Shown here: positions 1 to 10,780 of the stretch, one piece after another
Numbering within the stretch: position 1 is the first letter of the stretch
How the letters are laid out: each line of letters begins with the position of its first letter
Origin: Isoetes taiwanensis
Lineage: Eukaryota; Streptophyta; Lycopodiopsida; Isoetales; Isoetaceae
Direction: 5' to 3'
DNA length: 64,000 bases
NCBI GenBank assembly: GCA_021234155.1
Contig: JAJEKV010000011.1
Coordinates: forward strand, 9,527,712-9,591,711
Notes under the pieces: model-generated
Seen by the model: the letters and a program-made list of their open reading frames with translations, nothing else
What the model was told of the DNA's origin: nothing
Databases searched by the model: none
Translations under genes and position numbers: made by a program

Positions 1-150
1 CATACACACAGCACAAATCAAGTTTCTTTTTTAATTCTAGTAATATGAAATCAGAGAAATTTCGTGATAAAATGCAGGATTTCATAGTCTGATCAGTGTT
101 CTTTGTCTCCCTCTGGTCCAAAGAAAAGGAATCTCCATTAATAATACCAT

Positions 151-465
151 CTAACAGAAACAGCACATGATAAATGCAACTCTGAAATTTCCACAAAAAC
201 GTAAATTATCGCTTCCCATCAATTCTTCGACAAAACAACTAACCAACACGAGCTTACTTTTCTCTAAAAATTTATCCAGCATTTTCTTCCACTCAGTCTT
301 TATCAAAGTGCTTTTAGACATTGATAGCACAGAAAGAAGAAGATGGTATTTAGGATCACACAACAAATCTGATTGCTTGGCAAACATGAAAAAAGTTTCA
401 AAAAGACACCTTTCAGCAGATGCTTTTGCAATTTCTGCAAAATCTCTCCTCCATTCTCTTATCAA
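151..465 (-). CDS. Unrecognised 104-aa ORF inside the LTR element
   Basis: Open minus-strand frame beginning MIREWRRDFAEIAK, rich in Lys, Leu and Phe, with helical, protein-like composition but no recognised domain. It lies about 140 bp downstream of the PBS, where gag would start, yet shows no gag CCHC knuckle. It may be chance or a decayed element gene. Confidence 0.2.
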   Translation of the reverse strand: MIREWRRDFAEIAKASAERCLFETFFMFAKQSDLLCDPKYHLLLSVLSMSKSTLIKTEWKKMLDKFLEKSKLVLVSCFVEELMGSDNLRFCGNFRVAFIMCCFC

Positions 466-605
466 GCTGATATTATGCCTATCTGAAAGTTAATTCCAAT
501 CTGTTCTGGCTCTGTTCTGGTTCCCCAATTACTAGCTGCAAATTTACAATGCGTAAAAAGATCTCTACAGGCAAAGTTGTTTTTCTACCGTTCCTCCTAA
601 AAGCA

Positions 606-617
606 GCTCTGATACCA
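606..617 (-). other. Primer-binding site (initiator-Met tRNA)
   Basis: The minus strand reads TGGTATCAGAGC, complementary to the 3' end of plant initiator tRNA-Met, the usual minus-strand primer of plant LTR retrotransposons. It abuts the LTR end (TTATTCA). Confidence 0.7.
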
Positions 618-843
618 TGAATAACTCTAGTGGAGAATGCCATATAGGATGAAAAAGATAGATACAATAGTAGCTATGAGCATCTAAACTAGAACGCAGA
701 GAGAGAAGAAATAAGGTGACTATGGCTTATATAGTCATATCAGCAGCATGATGAGTCAGCGTGCTTGAAATATTGTAAGAAGACATCAAACTTCACATCT
801 GTAAGAGCTTTCCATTGTATATTCACGGCAAGCCTACACAACA
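618..843 (-). repeat. LTR of copia-like element
   Basis: On the minus strand it begins TGTTGTGTAGG and ends GAGTTATTCA immediately before the PBS. A TATA box (TATATAAG) lies at about 726-733, which would put transcription start near 700 and leave a short R-U5. The outer boundary at 843 rests on the TGTTG start common in copia LTRs and cannot be confirmed without the second LTR. Confidence 0.55.
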
Positions 844-996
844 TTGCAGCCTATTTGTTTAGATGGCATGAAAATTGAATAATTGTATTGAGTGCTTGCT
901 ATCCTGTTTACAATAAAGAGTTGTTAGTAGATGATACTAGGAGCTCTTTTTGCTTTGAATTCTTCAATAATCTGTTATCTTGTCTTTGACATTTAG

Positions 997-3886
997 AAGT
1001 TCAATTCAGATGCGCTGACCTTCGAGGTGTTCAAGGCAGCCTTCTCGGCAATTTTGTCACGCGTTGTGTATCTGCCATCTGCAGACTTGTTTGCTCTGGT
1101 ATGTTGCAAAACTTAAGCTTTCATATTTCTTTTGAAGGGAACATGAGTACCCATCCATATTTCCATGTTCCATAAAAGGAAAAGGGATCTTTGCTTATGT
1201 TCTTATACAAATAACCACATTCATTTTTTGTCAAGATTTTAGTGATGCCCTTGCTTTATATGGAGATGTAGGTGCCCTTTGCCGACTTAATTAGGTATAA
1301 AGGTTCCTACACATTTTTGGACTATGAAATGCAGGGAGAACAGGTAGATTATATTTACATACCTGTTGTTTTTCTCGAGTGGTGGTATTGCAATTTATGT
1401 CCTGCATTTCTTCTTAGGTTATCCTACGTGTAGACCGAAACTTTAAGCCAGGTGATGAGATTTTTGCGTCCCGTAGTCAAGACCTACGGAACTCGGATAT
1501 GCTTATCAGGTAATTTCTGTTAGTGCTTTATAAGGAAAGAAAAAGAAAATTCATGGAATTAATGGTCCGAAACTTTAGAAGTCTTTAGGGCGTATTTTGT
1601 TACCTGAAGCATGGCATGGGAGCTTAGACCATCTACCCCAGAAGTTAATGTTATTTCTTCAAATTGAATATTTAATGTCATCATGTTAATTTCAAACTGC
1701 CATATTCAATGTCTTAGTACTGAAATGACAACTAGACTTTTGGAGGGCATTAATAGGTTGATGTGGCAGCCACAGGTAGTGATGTTTAATTGTGAAGTAA
1801 TTACTAGGGTTATTTTTGAATCAATGATGTAATTTATTTTCTACCTATTAAAGAAAAATCCTATATGTGGCATAGTTGGGGTTGTAGCGTGCTGTTTCCA
1901 GATTGAGGTTTCTCCTGTTCAGTGGCATAAGAGAGTTATAATGGACAGAAGAGAACTTATGTAGCTTACCTTGATGTAACTAATAATTTTTCAAAAGGAA
2001 ATTGAAGATCCTCCTAAAGTAAGGTACTTTTTTTTATCATAAGCCTCTTATGCCGTTGAATCACAAAAGAATTGAAGTATCAATATTTCAAAAGAGCATC
2101 TGAGTGAACCTTCTAACTAAATACCTCAATAATATGACTTTTACCTCCACTACAGAAGAGAAGATAGGTCAAGAAGTCATCGCTTTTTTCTAGAGAGTAG
2201 AACTAGATTACTTATTCGAAATAGTATTTGCAATCTTACCTTCCTTTAGATGCTTGTCATATCAATTAAATGAAATCCGTTAATGTCTGTCCTTATTTTT
2301 ATTCAACTTTGTTATACAAACCCTTAAATACTATAAGTCACTGAATTTTCAATTAAAGCAGTTCCTTCATCTGTGACAATATGGTTTCAGTTACATATTA
2401 AATTCAATGTGGAAAAGTCATTCAATAAGAACATGATATCATTTGCTATGTGCAAAAGTTGGTTTAGTGGTTCTGGTGAATTGGAAAATTATTGAAATGC
2501 ACTTGCCCTCCATATTAAGATCTGCTTATATCTGACAGGTATGGGGAAGTTGATGCAAGTAACCCCAATGACTATGTTACAATTGAGGTAAGATGGCATA
2601 TTTTGAAATAATTCTGCACCTGAAAGCAAGAAGGAAACTTAAGCTGAAAAATAATAATGAGAGCTTTCATTAAAAGGGATTACAAGCAATAAGGTTTGTT
2701 CCTTGCTTCCTTGTTTTTTGTTTAGACAGGACTAGTTGCAACTGATCCGTTGAGATTGGCCAAACAAGAGATCCTGCTCGCTGCTGGTCTGAACACATCA
2801 GAAACTTTTCCCTTATATGCGGATTGCTTTCCAATACAGGTATTGCACTCTGTTTAACACAAGTGATATCGATATCTCACATTGTGTCAAACATGTTCAG
2901 CTTCTTACATTCACCAGGTTATCAAGGATACAAGATCCTGCCCTTTTTCCTAAGGTTAAATTTGACCAAGATGATATCATTAGTCAGGTATTCTATGCTC
3001 GGCCCACATCACAAAAAGTCAAACATTTGATGGTTGGTTTTAGTTGTATTCACAATGTTAATGGCTGATGCTCACTTTGATGAACAACAAAACCCTTTTG
3101 CCTCATTGTCAGTGTTTTGATGTGCTTATGGAAAAAGTCACAGCTCTCTAATTCAGATTCGTCAAACTACTTTATAACAAGTGCAGACCTGAAAACACAG
3201 GCCCCATTCAAAAAACTGAAAATGCTTCTGATTGGGACATTTATTTTACAATTGGGACCCTTTATTCTAACTTTGGCATCGTTGACCATGGCTTATTGTG
3301 CAGGCAAATGAGTACGAAACGCTCATGCTGTTAATGGGAGAGTGCAGAGTCAGGCTATCAGCATATGGTAGTGGTCTGGACGATGATATTCGACTACTGA
3401 ATAGACAAGTACATTGCATTTGCTTGCAATAATTAATTTAATAGCATGCGAAGTTTGTTGTTCTCTTCTCAGTAAACTTATTATGGCATTTCTCGTTCAA
3501 TTAGGATTTGTCTCACAAGGAAAGGATATCAGCTCAGTTACGACTGTCAGAGAAGAGAATCTTAACTAACACAATGAGTGCTCTCCGTAACAGGCTGGCA
3601 CCTATCAGGGGTATTCCGACAAAGGAAGGTTTTAAGGTATGATATTGATATAAATAATAATCTCAAAATTCAACAGGTTTGAATAGAGCAAAATAAAATG
3701 CTAGCTGAAGCTGAACCTGTGTCTTTTCAGCCTTGCTTAAGTAAATGTCTAAACTAGCTTGATTACATTACTTGCTCGTGGGCTTTTAAACAGGATCCAA
3801 ACTCGGATATAAAAGAAATATTTGACATGGTAGAACAGGTAGCTTCTGCACCTGGTAAATTTTTATCAAATTTATTCCCGAAATAG
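997..3886 (+). CDS. SET-domain / Rubisco LSMT-like protein, 3' nine exons (5' partial)
   Basis: Nine GT-AG exons join in frame: 997-1098, 1272-1343, 1418-1509, 2539-2587, 2726-2839, 2901-2987, 3304-3408, 3505-3636 and 3794-3886 (TAG), giving 281 codons. The first exons give the end of a SET domain (LPSADLFALVPFADL; FLDYE; FKPGDEIF; LIRYGEV). Later exons give an alpha-helical Rubisco-LSMT substrate-binding-type domain (FTRLSRIQDP, then LRLSEKRIL and RLAPIRGIPTK). The family methylates lysines of plastid or other proteins. The usual ADLxNH motif reads ADLIRYKG and the usual SYG reads SRS, so AdoMet-binding and catalytic residues appear lost. Upstream exons are not visible; the copia-like LTR lies between the window edge and the first exon seen. 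Exon structure is certain; activity is doubtful. Confidence 0.85.
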
Positions 3887-4059
3887 AAGAACCTTGAAGT
3901 AAGTTAGTGTCTTCATGTTAAATATAAACGTTATATATTGAACATGGCAGAATGTAATCTATTCCTTTATTGAGAAATACATAAGAGTTACATGCAAGAC
4001 TATTATACAAAGATATTGTTTGGTAGTGGACGGTATAGCTCCTCTATTTCGCATCGCAT

Positions 4060-4114
4060 CCCGAAGTGCTTGGGTTCTTATCAAAATGACCAAAACGCCC
4101 CCAAGCACTTCGGG
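4060..4114. repeat. Perfect 15-bp inverted repeat (hairpin)
   Basis: CCCGAAGTGCTTGGG at 4060-4074 pairs perfectly with CCCAAGCACTTCGGG at 4100-4114, leaving a 25-nt loop. It lies about 170 bp beyond the stop codon of the SET-domain gene. It could be the core of a small MITE, a structured RNA or a chance palindrome; no TA or TTAA duplication was identified. Confidence 0.75.
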
Positions 4115-4923
4115 ACTTGGAGGGATTGGGAGGGAAGGGCTTTGTGGTTTCCAAATTCGATCTCACTTGATGCTTGTCTGGTTTGAAGCTCTTTTCAGAC
4201 GCGTTGATGGATCTGCAATGCTAGTTTTTTTGCTTATTGTTACTAACACCGCCAACCATTCCCCACGACGCGTTTACCAATCCTCTGGAATGGAGCGACG
4301 CCCAGCGTCCGCTTTAGCATTCAGCCAGTGCAGCTAAATGATTGTTCAAGTCAGACAAATCATTGCGGATTTAGTATTCCTTAGGTTCTAGATCCAAGGT
4401 ACTGTGCTCTTGCAAAAGATCCAGCTTGTACTAGGTAACAACGGTTCAAGCTATACTTTGAGTCTTAATCACAGATCCTACTGGTCTCTTATCCCTTCCT
4501 TTCTTTTCTTTTGGCATTTATAAGTTGCATGTCGTTGCAGGTCAATCTCTTAACTCAATCCAGCCGTTCCCACCTGACCTCAAGGTTATTATATGTAACT
4601 TTTGGAATATTCTTCTTGTATAGAATAATTGGGTAGTTATTGCCATAATCTCTCGAGTATTCTAAGTGGTTTTTTATGTCTAAGTGGTTCTTTTTTTGTA
4701 TTTTTTTAATTAACCATTGCATATATCAAATGCATATGTGGCCACAAACCATTAAAATATACACATTGAATAAATGAAAATATATTGGCTCTAGAGAAAT
4801 GAAATAACCAACAGTTGCCATGTAAATCGAGCATCTGCTTCACAACGAAGAACCCAAAAAAATAGAAATCCAATTCATAGCAGAGAACCCAAAGATACAG
4901 AAATTTGAAGCATGTAGAACTCT

Positions 4924-5052
4924 GAACAAAGAAACAAAAAGTAAGAAGCAACAAGAATCCATAGCAAGCAGGAAAATCCAACAAATAGAACAAAGAAACA
5001 AAAGGTTCGAAGCAACAAGAATCCGTAGCAAGCAAGAAAATCCAACAAATAG
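4924..5052. repeat. Two-copy tandem repeat, 64-bp period
   Basis: The A-rich unit starting GAACAAAGAAACAAAA and ending AAAATCCAACAAATA occurs at 4924-4987 and again at 4988-5052 with a few substitutions. Confidence 0.75.
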
Positions 5053-5502
5053 AAACCCGAAATAAACAGAAACAACCAAAGCAGATGTGCAAAATCCAGA
5101 AGAAACAAAAGTCTAAAAGAAAAAAACAGAACGTCCAAAAACCGCATCTGAGCGTTATAGGCAGATCGATGCACCAAAAATAGAAGATGTGATTAAAATT
5201 TCCAGAAAAAAACCCATGCAAAACTACCTCCAATATTAAAAACCTTCCCCAATCCTAAAAAGAACCATAGAAAGATCTTTTGGAAACCTTATAGAATGTT
5301 GTAGTAATTTACTTTACAGAATATTCTAGTAATTCCTAGTGTAAATATGTTTTCTTCTTGTTTTGCGATGGCTCTGTTTCGAATTCGTTCTAGCATATTC
5401 TAGTATAAGAGGTCTATTATATTGAGAAATCATTGCCATTTTTCGCAAAAATCATCAAGGAAAAAATCATTTGGCAACAGAGGTCTTTGTCGCGCCTTTG
5501 TT

Positions 5503-5906
5503 CTAACATCGAAGTTCTTCCTTTACCGATACAGTCATGATAGATGCTACAAGCTGCCCCATAGGCAAATCTGAACACATCTCTAAGCTTTTGCATAAGC
5601 CTTTCTGGGGTTCCCGCAAATATACATGATATGAAAGTTCTAAAACTAGCCTAGTTCGCAAATTGTCACAATTCCAAATCCTTTGCTCTTTTTTTTTTGG
5701 CATTCTTCAACTGCAGATTTGAAGATTTGATCATCTGCGCAGCTTATCTGAAGAGCAACATCAAAACCACATAATACAATGCTATTACTCTGCTCTGCTA
5801 GGAGAAAAGGTGATGTTGTTTCCCCCTTCTCTCGAGGGTCATGCAAAATAACCCCCTCGGCAGCGAGGGTTAGTTTGCATAACCGCTTGAGGAGCAGGTT
5901 AACCAT
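5503..5906 (-). CDS. Possible gene remnant, unrecognised
   Basis: Two overlapping minus-strand frames (5646-5906 and 5503-5703) have soluble-protein-like composition (AEGVILHDPREKGE; FDVALQISCADDQIFK; YHVYLREPQKGL). A frameshift or short intron near 5650-5700 would join them. No domain is recognised and no splice sites or promoter were assigned. Confidence 0.2.
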
Positions 5907-6247
5907 CTCTTAACCAAATTGCATCCCACGTGGAGTTCAAATTATTGTGTCAAGCAACTGATCCCTTTGTTAAATTGCACCCCACCCAAGCAATGCAAAG
6001 AAGCTGCCCCTCTTAGGGGCCATTGCCCAGATACACGAGTTCTATAACCTAATGATGCATGGTCTAGCTCTGATGTTTGGTTCTCGCATTAGCTCCCATG
6101 TCATAGATACAATATCCCATGTTTTAAGGTTAAATGGGTGTTAAATGGGTATGATAGATGCAAAAGTGTTGCGACTATAGATAAAACAATCCATTAACTA
6201 AAACTTGGGAGGGTGCACGCAAGGCCGAGCATGGCAACTGCAGCACG

Positions 6248-8104
6248 ATGAAGCCTCGTTCCTCGACATTGACCTGCGAGGCTGTGTTTTCCATATTTGT
6301 CAGGGAAAACTGTGAATCTTTGCCCCACCACAGCAGGAGGAATGAAGACGGGATATGGGAGAACATCAAGAAGTTGCCTGCAATGTTTACTAAGTCCAGC
6401 ATTCTGGAAGAGGTTAATGCAGAAGCTATTGCAATGACTGGCAAGAAGGTATCCCCTACTGGGTTTCATAGAACTTAGAGACAAAGCTTCAGGAATGTCA
6501 GTATCGCAAAGAAAATTGCATTCTTTAAATGTGATACATGCGAGGTTATCCGTACAAAGTTATTGAAGACCAAGGATGAGGCAGTGAGGAGGATACTGCA
6601 TGATCAAAGAAGGGCACATAGGCTAGAGCAGGTCTCATGTCGCACCCAGTACTGGTCGTGGAGATTATACTCCCATAGATATCCTGCCCAATATCTTTGT
6701 GTTATTAACGACAAGATGGATCAAGCAAAAACAATGATTCCAAAATTGCAACAATCTGTGAAGTCTCTTTGGAGACTTGACAAGCTGAAAACATCATTGA
6801 CTGGTGCACTCACTCATGGTCATGGAAAGGGAAGCTATGGGAACTTTGCCCTGGACTTATAGCCAGATGACTCGAATTTCCATGTAGGTTCTTTGAATAG
6901 CATCTTGAAGAGGTTGGAGATGGTCCACGAGTATGCAAGAGGTCACCTATCAGTGCCAGAAACATCAGATCCAAAATGGGTATCATCCTTGCGCGACACC
7001 ACAGCTTTGGAATCAAAGTTGTCACTATCCAATAGCAGAATCCCTGCTAATTTGCCACAGGCAGAGGGACCATCAATGAAGCCTCTCTCCCGAATACTAT
7101 ATTTGCAGCTGGACAACACATCTGGACAGAACAAGAATAGATATGTCTTCTCCTATCTTTCCTACCTTGTATATCTTGGTGCGTTTGAAGAGATTGAATT
7201 AGGGTTCATGATGCCTGGCCATACACATGAGGATATCGACGCCTTGTTTGGTAACTTCTCATCTTGAAAGAAGGCCGAGGTGCTGAACATGCCTGAATTG
7301 TTGTATGAATTCCACACATGCAACTTGAATACACTTGTGCCCTATGTTGTTGACAAAGTTCCGGACTGGAAAGGTTTTATAGAAGGGTACATACTAGATG
7401 GGGATGATAGATTGACTGGTCACACCACCCCTTTGACATTCAGATTCGCTAAGAATGGTGATTGGCCCGTCATATACTACAAAGGTCGGCCCACTTACTT
7501 CGAGTGGTTGCCTGCTGGCGGAATAAAGTTGTGGAAAGAAAGAGACGACGGAAAGCCCTTGATGCCAGTTGGATATTCTAAGCTACTGAAGTCGGTGAAG
7601 GACCTCGGCCAGCTACGAAACAGTATCCACAAGCATATATTGCATTGGGTTGCAATCTCAACCAGTAACAAGGGTGCTCCAGAAATAGCCAAGTACGGCA
7701 CAGTTTACGTCCACAATTGAATATTGAATGAGACTCTTAGAAGAGCTGGGGAGGATCACCGGTGACGAAGGCAGTTACGATGACTTATGGCCACACACTA
7801 GACAGGAACGTGCTCCACCTGATGTAGCAGTAGTGGTGGAACCCATTGCTAGCATCGCTCCTCCTTATGTCAGTCCGTGGAAGGACAAACCTGTACCAGA
7901 ATTAAACCATACAAAGATTTGAATAAAGGTATGTTTATTATGACACGCCCTGATGATGTGTTGTGCCCAACTTGGGTAGGCCTAGCTACTGAGGAGCCAC
8001 AAATGGATGATAAGAAGGAGAATTTTGAGACTATTCTGCTCACCACGTTTTGGTGCCTTGAGTGTATGGATTTCCACGGTCCAGGGATGGTTTTCTGCGA
8101 CTAG
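6248..8104 (+). pseudogene. DUF7869-type transposase-like gene, decayed
   Basis: Reading across several frames gives, in order, a cysteine segment (FKCDTCEVIRTKL), DKMDQAKT, LTGALTHGHGKGSYGNFALDL, PDDSN, LQLDNTSGQNKNRY, LGFMMPGHTHEDIDALFG and a C-terminal CPTWVGLATEE segment. This order matches the uncharacterised DUF7869 proteins, which look like RNase H-fold transposases; a D...D...E/D triad in MDQ, LDN and HEDID is my inference. The frame is broken by TAG at 6860-6862 and TGA at 7265-7267, both apparently at Trp positions, another TGA at 7718-7720, and frame changes near 6480 and 7730-7880. It lies just upstream of a second transposase-like gene on the same strand and may belong to the same transposon. 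Confidence 0.65.
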
Positions 8105-8559
8105 CTAAGGCGTGAGATTACGTTTTGAGGGTTTTGAATCCGAAGCTTGCTGCCAGAAATACGTCAAGGGATTTCCCGAGGGATTTGGTGTTTGGGGGGA
8201 ATGTTTTGAAGTTTTTTCGTCCCTGCCCCATAAAAATCTACCACAGAGTTTGGTCATGAACGGATTAGGAAGTAGTTAGATGAGCAGCATAAAGCATTGT
8301 TGAGCATTTGATTTTGAAGTCCATCTATTTCCTACAGCAGCTCCAGTAGCTCTTTTTGTGTAGGCCAAGCTTCCCCTTCCTCCATTTCGGCCTCCATTCT
8401 CTGAGATCCGTGGTAGAAATGTGGTTTTTAGAGGGTTTGTGCATCTATGTAAGGTCAGTTTAAGATCAGTTTCGTGCATGCATCTCGGTAACGCTATACA
8501 TTCACAAGCATCTCTTTAATATTATTTGTTGTTTCTTTGTTTATGGCAGGCTGAAGAAA
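8105..8559. other. Spacer between two transposase-like genes
   Basis: No convincing ORF. It ends in a plausible splice acceptor (TTATGGCAG) just before the next coding segment, so it may be an intron or 5' leader of the downstream gene. Confidence 0.35.
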
Positions 8560-8973
8560 ATGGAAAGGACGCTAGTGGTTAAGGTGAATGAAGGTTGTGG
8601 AATCATGGTTGACCTTGGCCTCGTGATGGTGTCTCATGAATGCACTTACGTGGATGTCCGTAATGAAATAAGACGGGACAGGCTACTGGAGGATGAGAAA
8701 GATTTTGTATTTCTTGGAGATAGGGAAGTGGCCTTCACGTCAAAGGCGGGAGGTAGGGTTTAAGGTTTGTACTGACGAGGTTACGATCAAGGTGGTTGGA
8801 GAGCCTGCACAAAAAATGCAGAGGACTGTTGTTGAGAGCATTTCATCTCAAAATCTCCAATTTGAGATGGTAGACCAAACTGTCATAGCCGAGGAGCAGG
8901 CCAATGAAGAGGTAAATGATGATGAACTTGTTCTCATTAAAGATACCACCTTTTTAGATGATGTATCAGATCT
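8560..8973 (+). pseudogene. Transposase-like gene, part A (5' of LTR insertion)
   Basis: Begins MERTLVVKVNEG and continues, after a frame change near 8700-8760, into KVCTDEVTIKVVGEP and an acidic stretch ending FLDDVSD. The retrotransposon then starts at 8974. The reading frame resumes exactly at 30602 on the far side, so both parts were one ORF before the insertion. The product of this N-terminal part is not recognised; the downstream part identifies the family. Confidence 0.6.
8969..8973. repeat. Target-site duplication GATCT, left
   Basis: GATCT directly precedes the first LTR (TGTGACG) and recurs at 30602-30606 right after the last LTR (CGTCACA). A 5-bp duplication is typical of LTR retrotransposon integration. 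Confidence 0.85.
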
Positions 8974-9031
8974 TGTGACGTTCCAACATAATATACGCCC
9001 CGAATACGTATATTATATTGCCACGTCACCC

Positions 9032-9055
9032 GTACATGTCACGGATGACATGTAC
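9032..9055. promoter_or_regulatory. Palindrome in LTR U3 with TGACG/CGTCA motifs nearby
   Basis: GTACATGTCA and TGACATGTAC are perfect inverted arms around a 4-nt spacer. Just upstream, TGACGT (8976) and ACGTCA (9023) flank complementary AATATAC/GTATATT segments. TGACG/ACGT cores are known bZIP sites in plants, so this may be enhancer architecture. The palindrome is seen directly in all three LTRs; the role is inferred. Confidence 0.5.
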
Positions 9056-9069
9056 TTGCGAGACGTATA

Positions 9070-9109
9070 GGGTTGCACCTAGGGGGCAAGGGTTGCACCT
9101 AGGGGGCAA
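9070..9109 (+). repeat. 20-bp tandem repeat in LTR 1 (2 copies)
   Basis: Unit GGGTTGCACCTAGGGGGCAA, two copies. LTR 2 has two 19-bp copies (19055-19092) and LTR 3 has three (29080-29139), so copy number differs between LTRs of one element. Confidence 0.8.
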
Positions 9110-9220
9110 CATTGAATGTTGTGCATGTTAAATAAACATACACAATTAATAACCCCATGGACCCCATTGCCAAATGGCTAAATCCCATTTGGCCAATATC
9201 TAACCTAACCCTAAGGGTTT

Positions 9221-9230
9221 CTATAAAAGG
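9221..9230 (+). promoter_or_regulatory. LTR 1 TATA box
   Basis: CTATAAAAGG lies about 30 bp upstream of a pyrimidine-rich stretch (CCTTTCTTCTC), the likely transcription start and U3/R boundary. The same element is at 19204-19213 and 29251-29260 in LTRs 2 and 3. Confidence 0.65.
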
Positions 9231-10565
9231 GCTTTCCCCTTAAACCCTAAACCTTTCTTCTCTTTGCATTTTAGGTTTTTTCCTAGAGCTCCTTTCCTCT
9301 CTCGAGTTCAGGGTTCTCTTGAGCCATTTCGGCCAAGTATGGACTTCAATCCGCATTTTTGAGCTCAGGAAAGCCGGATTTACTGTGATTATCGATTAGC
9401 GACCATCTTCAGCAAGATCAGGGCGTGGGCCTTAGAAGGGTGGGGGGCGGGTCAAGGAGCGGTATCTAGTTGTTACGTTGTGCAAAGCCGTCTTTGGGCA
9501 AGGCAATAGGCTGGTTTAGTATGTTAGATCAACTCTAGAGGCCTTATAGATCCCGAGATCATAAGCCCTAACTAAGGAACCTAACTCGTTATTTAGGTAG
9601 ATAGATTAGATGATATTCTCTATTTCAGTTACGTGATGTTGTATGTATTTCACTCTGTGATCTCCATGTATTGGGAAGGGGGTAGAGACCTAAAAGTGTG
9701 TAGTGAGATGATCCTAGGTAGCACCACTAGTTCCCAATTATATGCGGCCCGTGCGAGGGAGCCCACCATTTGTGGGTGAAGGGGCTAGGCAGTTGATAAG
9801 GAGGAACTTGTCTCATCACGGGTGACCCCTCGGTAGTAAGGCCTATCGGGGGTCTCTGCGAGGCTAGGCTTAATGGCTTGTCTTTGCGTGTGGGCAAGGC
9901 ATGAGCTCGACACTTCGTGGGGTGGTGGATATGACCTTCCGGTGAGTTCAAGTAGAATACGGGCGGTGGCCCTCTAGCGCTTTGTGATGAGCATGGATGC
10001 CTGCGGAGGAGAGGCAACTCTCTTCTGCCTCGCCGGGGCTGGGGAGATGCAACCCGGTAGTAGTAGCCCCCCTCGGCTATTCACCCGTGAGCTACGGTCA
10101 AGTCCCAACACTTTTGACCTACTCGCGCAAAGTGTGCGGGAGGGCGGATGGAGTGGACTACCTAAGCCATGTTCTATGCGACCAAATCCATTGCCATGAA
10201 TTACATGCGCAATGAACTCACGAAGACCCTAGCCCGTCAGTCATCCCCTTGAGTCCAGAGCCACGGGTAGGATCTCCCCTTGTTATTGTTGCTATGAAGG
10301 TATTGTTATCTACGTGATATTGCTATCTCTATGGTGATTGTATTTGTTTCTTGTTAGTTGTGCTCACGTTTGTTTATTCACGCTTCCTTGAGATAGGTCG
10401 ACCCGATGGAAGGCGGGTGAAATGACACATCCATTCTTCCCTTCTTTGGCTCATCCCGGAGTGGGAGTGGAGTCGGTGGATGGCCCCCGCCGGTGTAGAT
10501 GCGGGGGAATGCTCCTCGCCGAATACGATGTGGGCATCGTATAAGGAGTAGGGGCGTCGTCACGG

Positions 10566-10576
10566 TGGTATCGAGC
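10566..10576 (+). other. PBS after LTR 1 (altered)
   Basis: TGGTATCGAGC, four bases beyond the LTR end. It is the initiator-Met primer site TGGTATCAGAGC minus one base at its CAG. Because this site is functionally constrained, the missing base probably reflects sequencing error in methylated DNA. Confidence 0.7.
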
Positions 10577-10780
10577 ATGATCTTGGTAGACCGGGGATCG
10601 AGCAGCGACCATTTTCCTTAGGACTAACGGTAGACTTCCGGTCTTGGGAACAACCTCCCAAACAAGAACCTCGAAAATTGGGAAATTTTTTCCCAATTGT
10701 AGTGCAAACAATAGGTTAATGCTAAGAGTAGTGATAAGTTTTAGCAAAAACCCAACCTAAAATGGCCAAAAAGAGGTGAC

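Larger units (their letters stand above)
1..843 (-). mobile_element. Copia-like LTR element, 5' end, minus strand
   Basis: Read on the minus strand, a 226-bp LTR (618-843) is followed directly by a 12-base match to the plant initiator-Met tRNA primer site (606-617). Internal sequence then continues left and leaves the window. The LTR has TG...CA termini and a TATA box. No gag or pol motif is recognisable in the roughly 600 bp of internal sequence present, so a non-autonomous (TRIM/LARD-like) element is possible. The second LTR and target duplication lie outside the window. The LTR-PBS junction is seen directly; the copia label is inferred from LTR size and terminus. Confidence 0.6.
3887..5502. 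other. Gene-poor flank of the SET-domain gene
   Basis: Contains the 3' flank of the SET-domain gene, a perfect hairpin (4060-4114) and an A-rich 64-bp tandem repeat (4924-5052). The 105-aa plus-strand ORF over the hairpin and the long Phe/Leu/Cys-rich minus-strand ORFs at 4706-5233 look like products of base composition. No supported gene. Confidence 0.5.
8974..10562 (+). repeat. LTR 1
   Basis: Starts TGTGACGTTCC. The mirrored end CGTCACA is best preserved in LTR 3 and slightly altered here. It contains a 10-bp-arm palindrome (9032-9055), a two-copy 20-bp repeat (9070-9109), a TATA box (9221-9230) and long GC-rich downstream sequence without a coherent ORF. The exact right edge is uncertain by a few bases. 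Confidence 0.85.

Noticed and set aside
618-843. Promoter of a minus-strand host gene at 667
   Set aside because: The TATA box and start region are better explained as an LTR because an exact initiator-Met primer site follows directly.
4706-5233. 175-aa minus-strand ORF rich in Phe, Leu and Cys with membrane-like stretches
   Set aside because: Arises from an A-rich tandem repeat read in reverse; all three minus frames are open and similarly biased.
9727-10215. Several 70-96 aa ORFs within the LTRs
   Set aside because: They lie in U3/R/U5, differ between the three LTRs through indels, and lack any domain.
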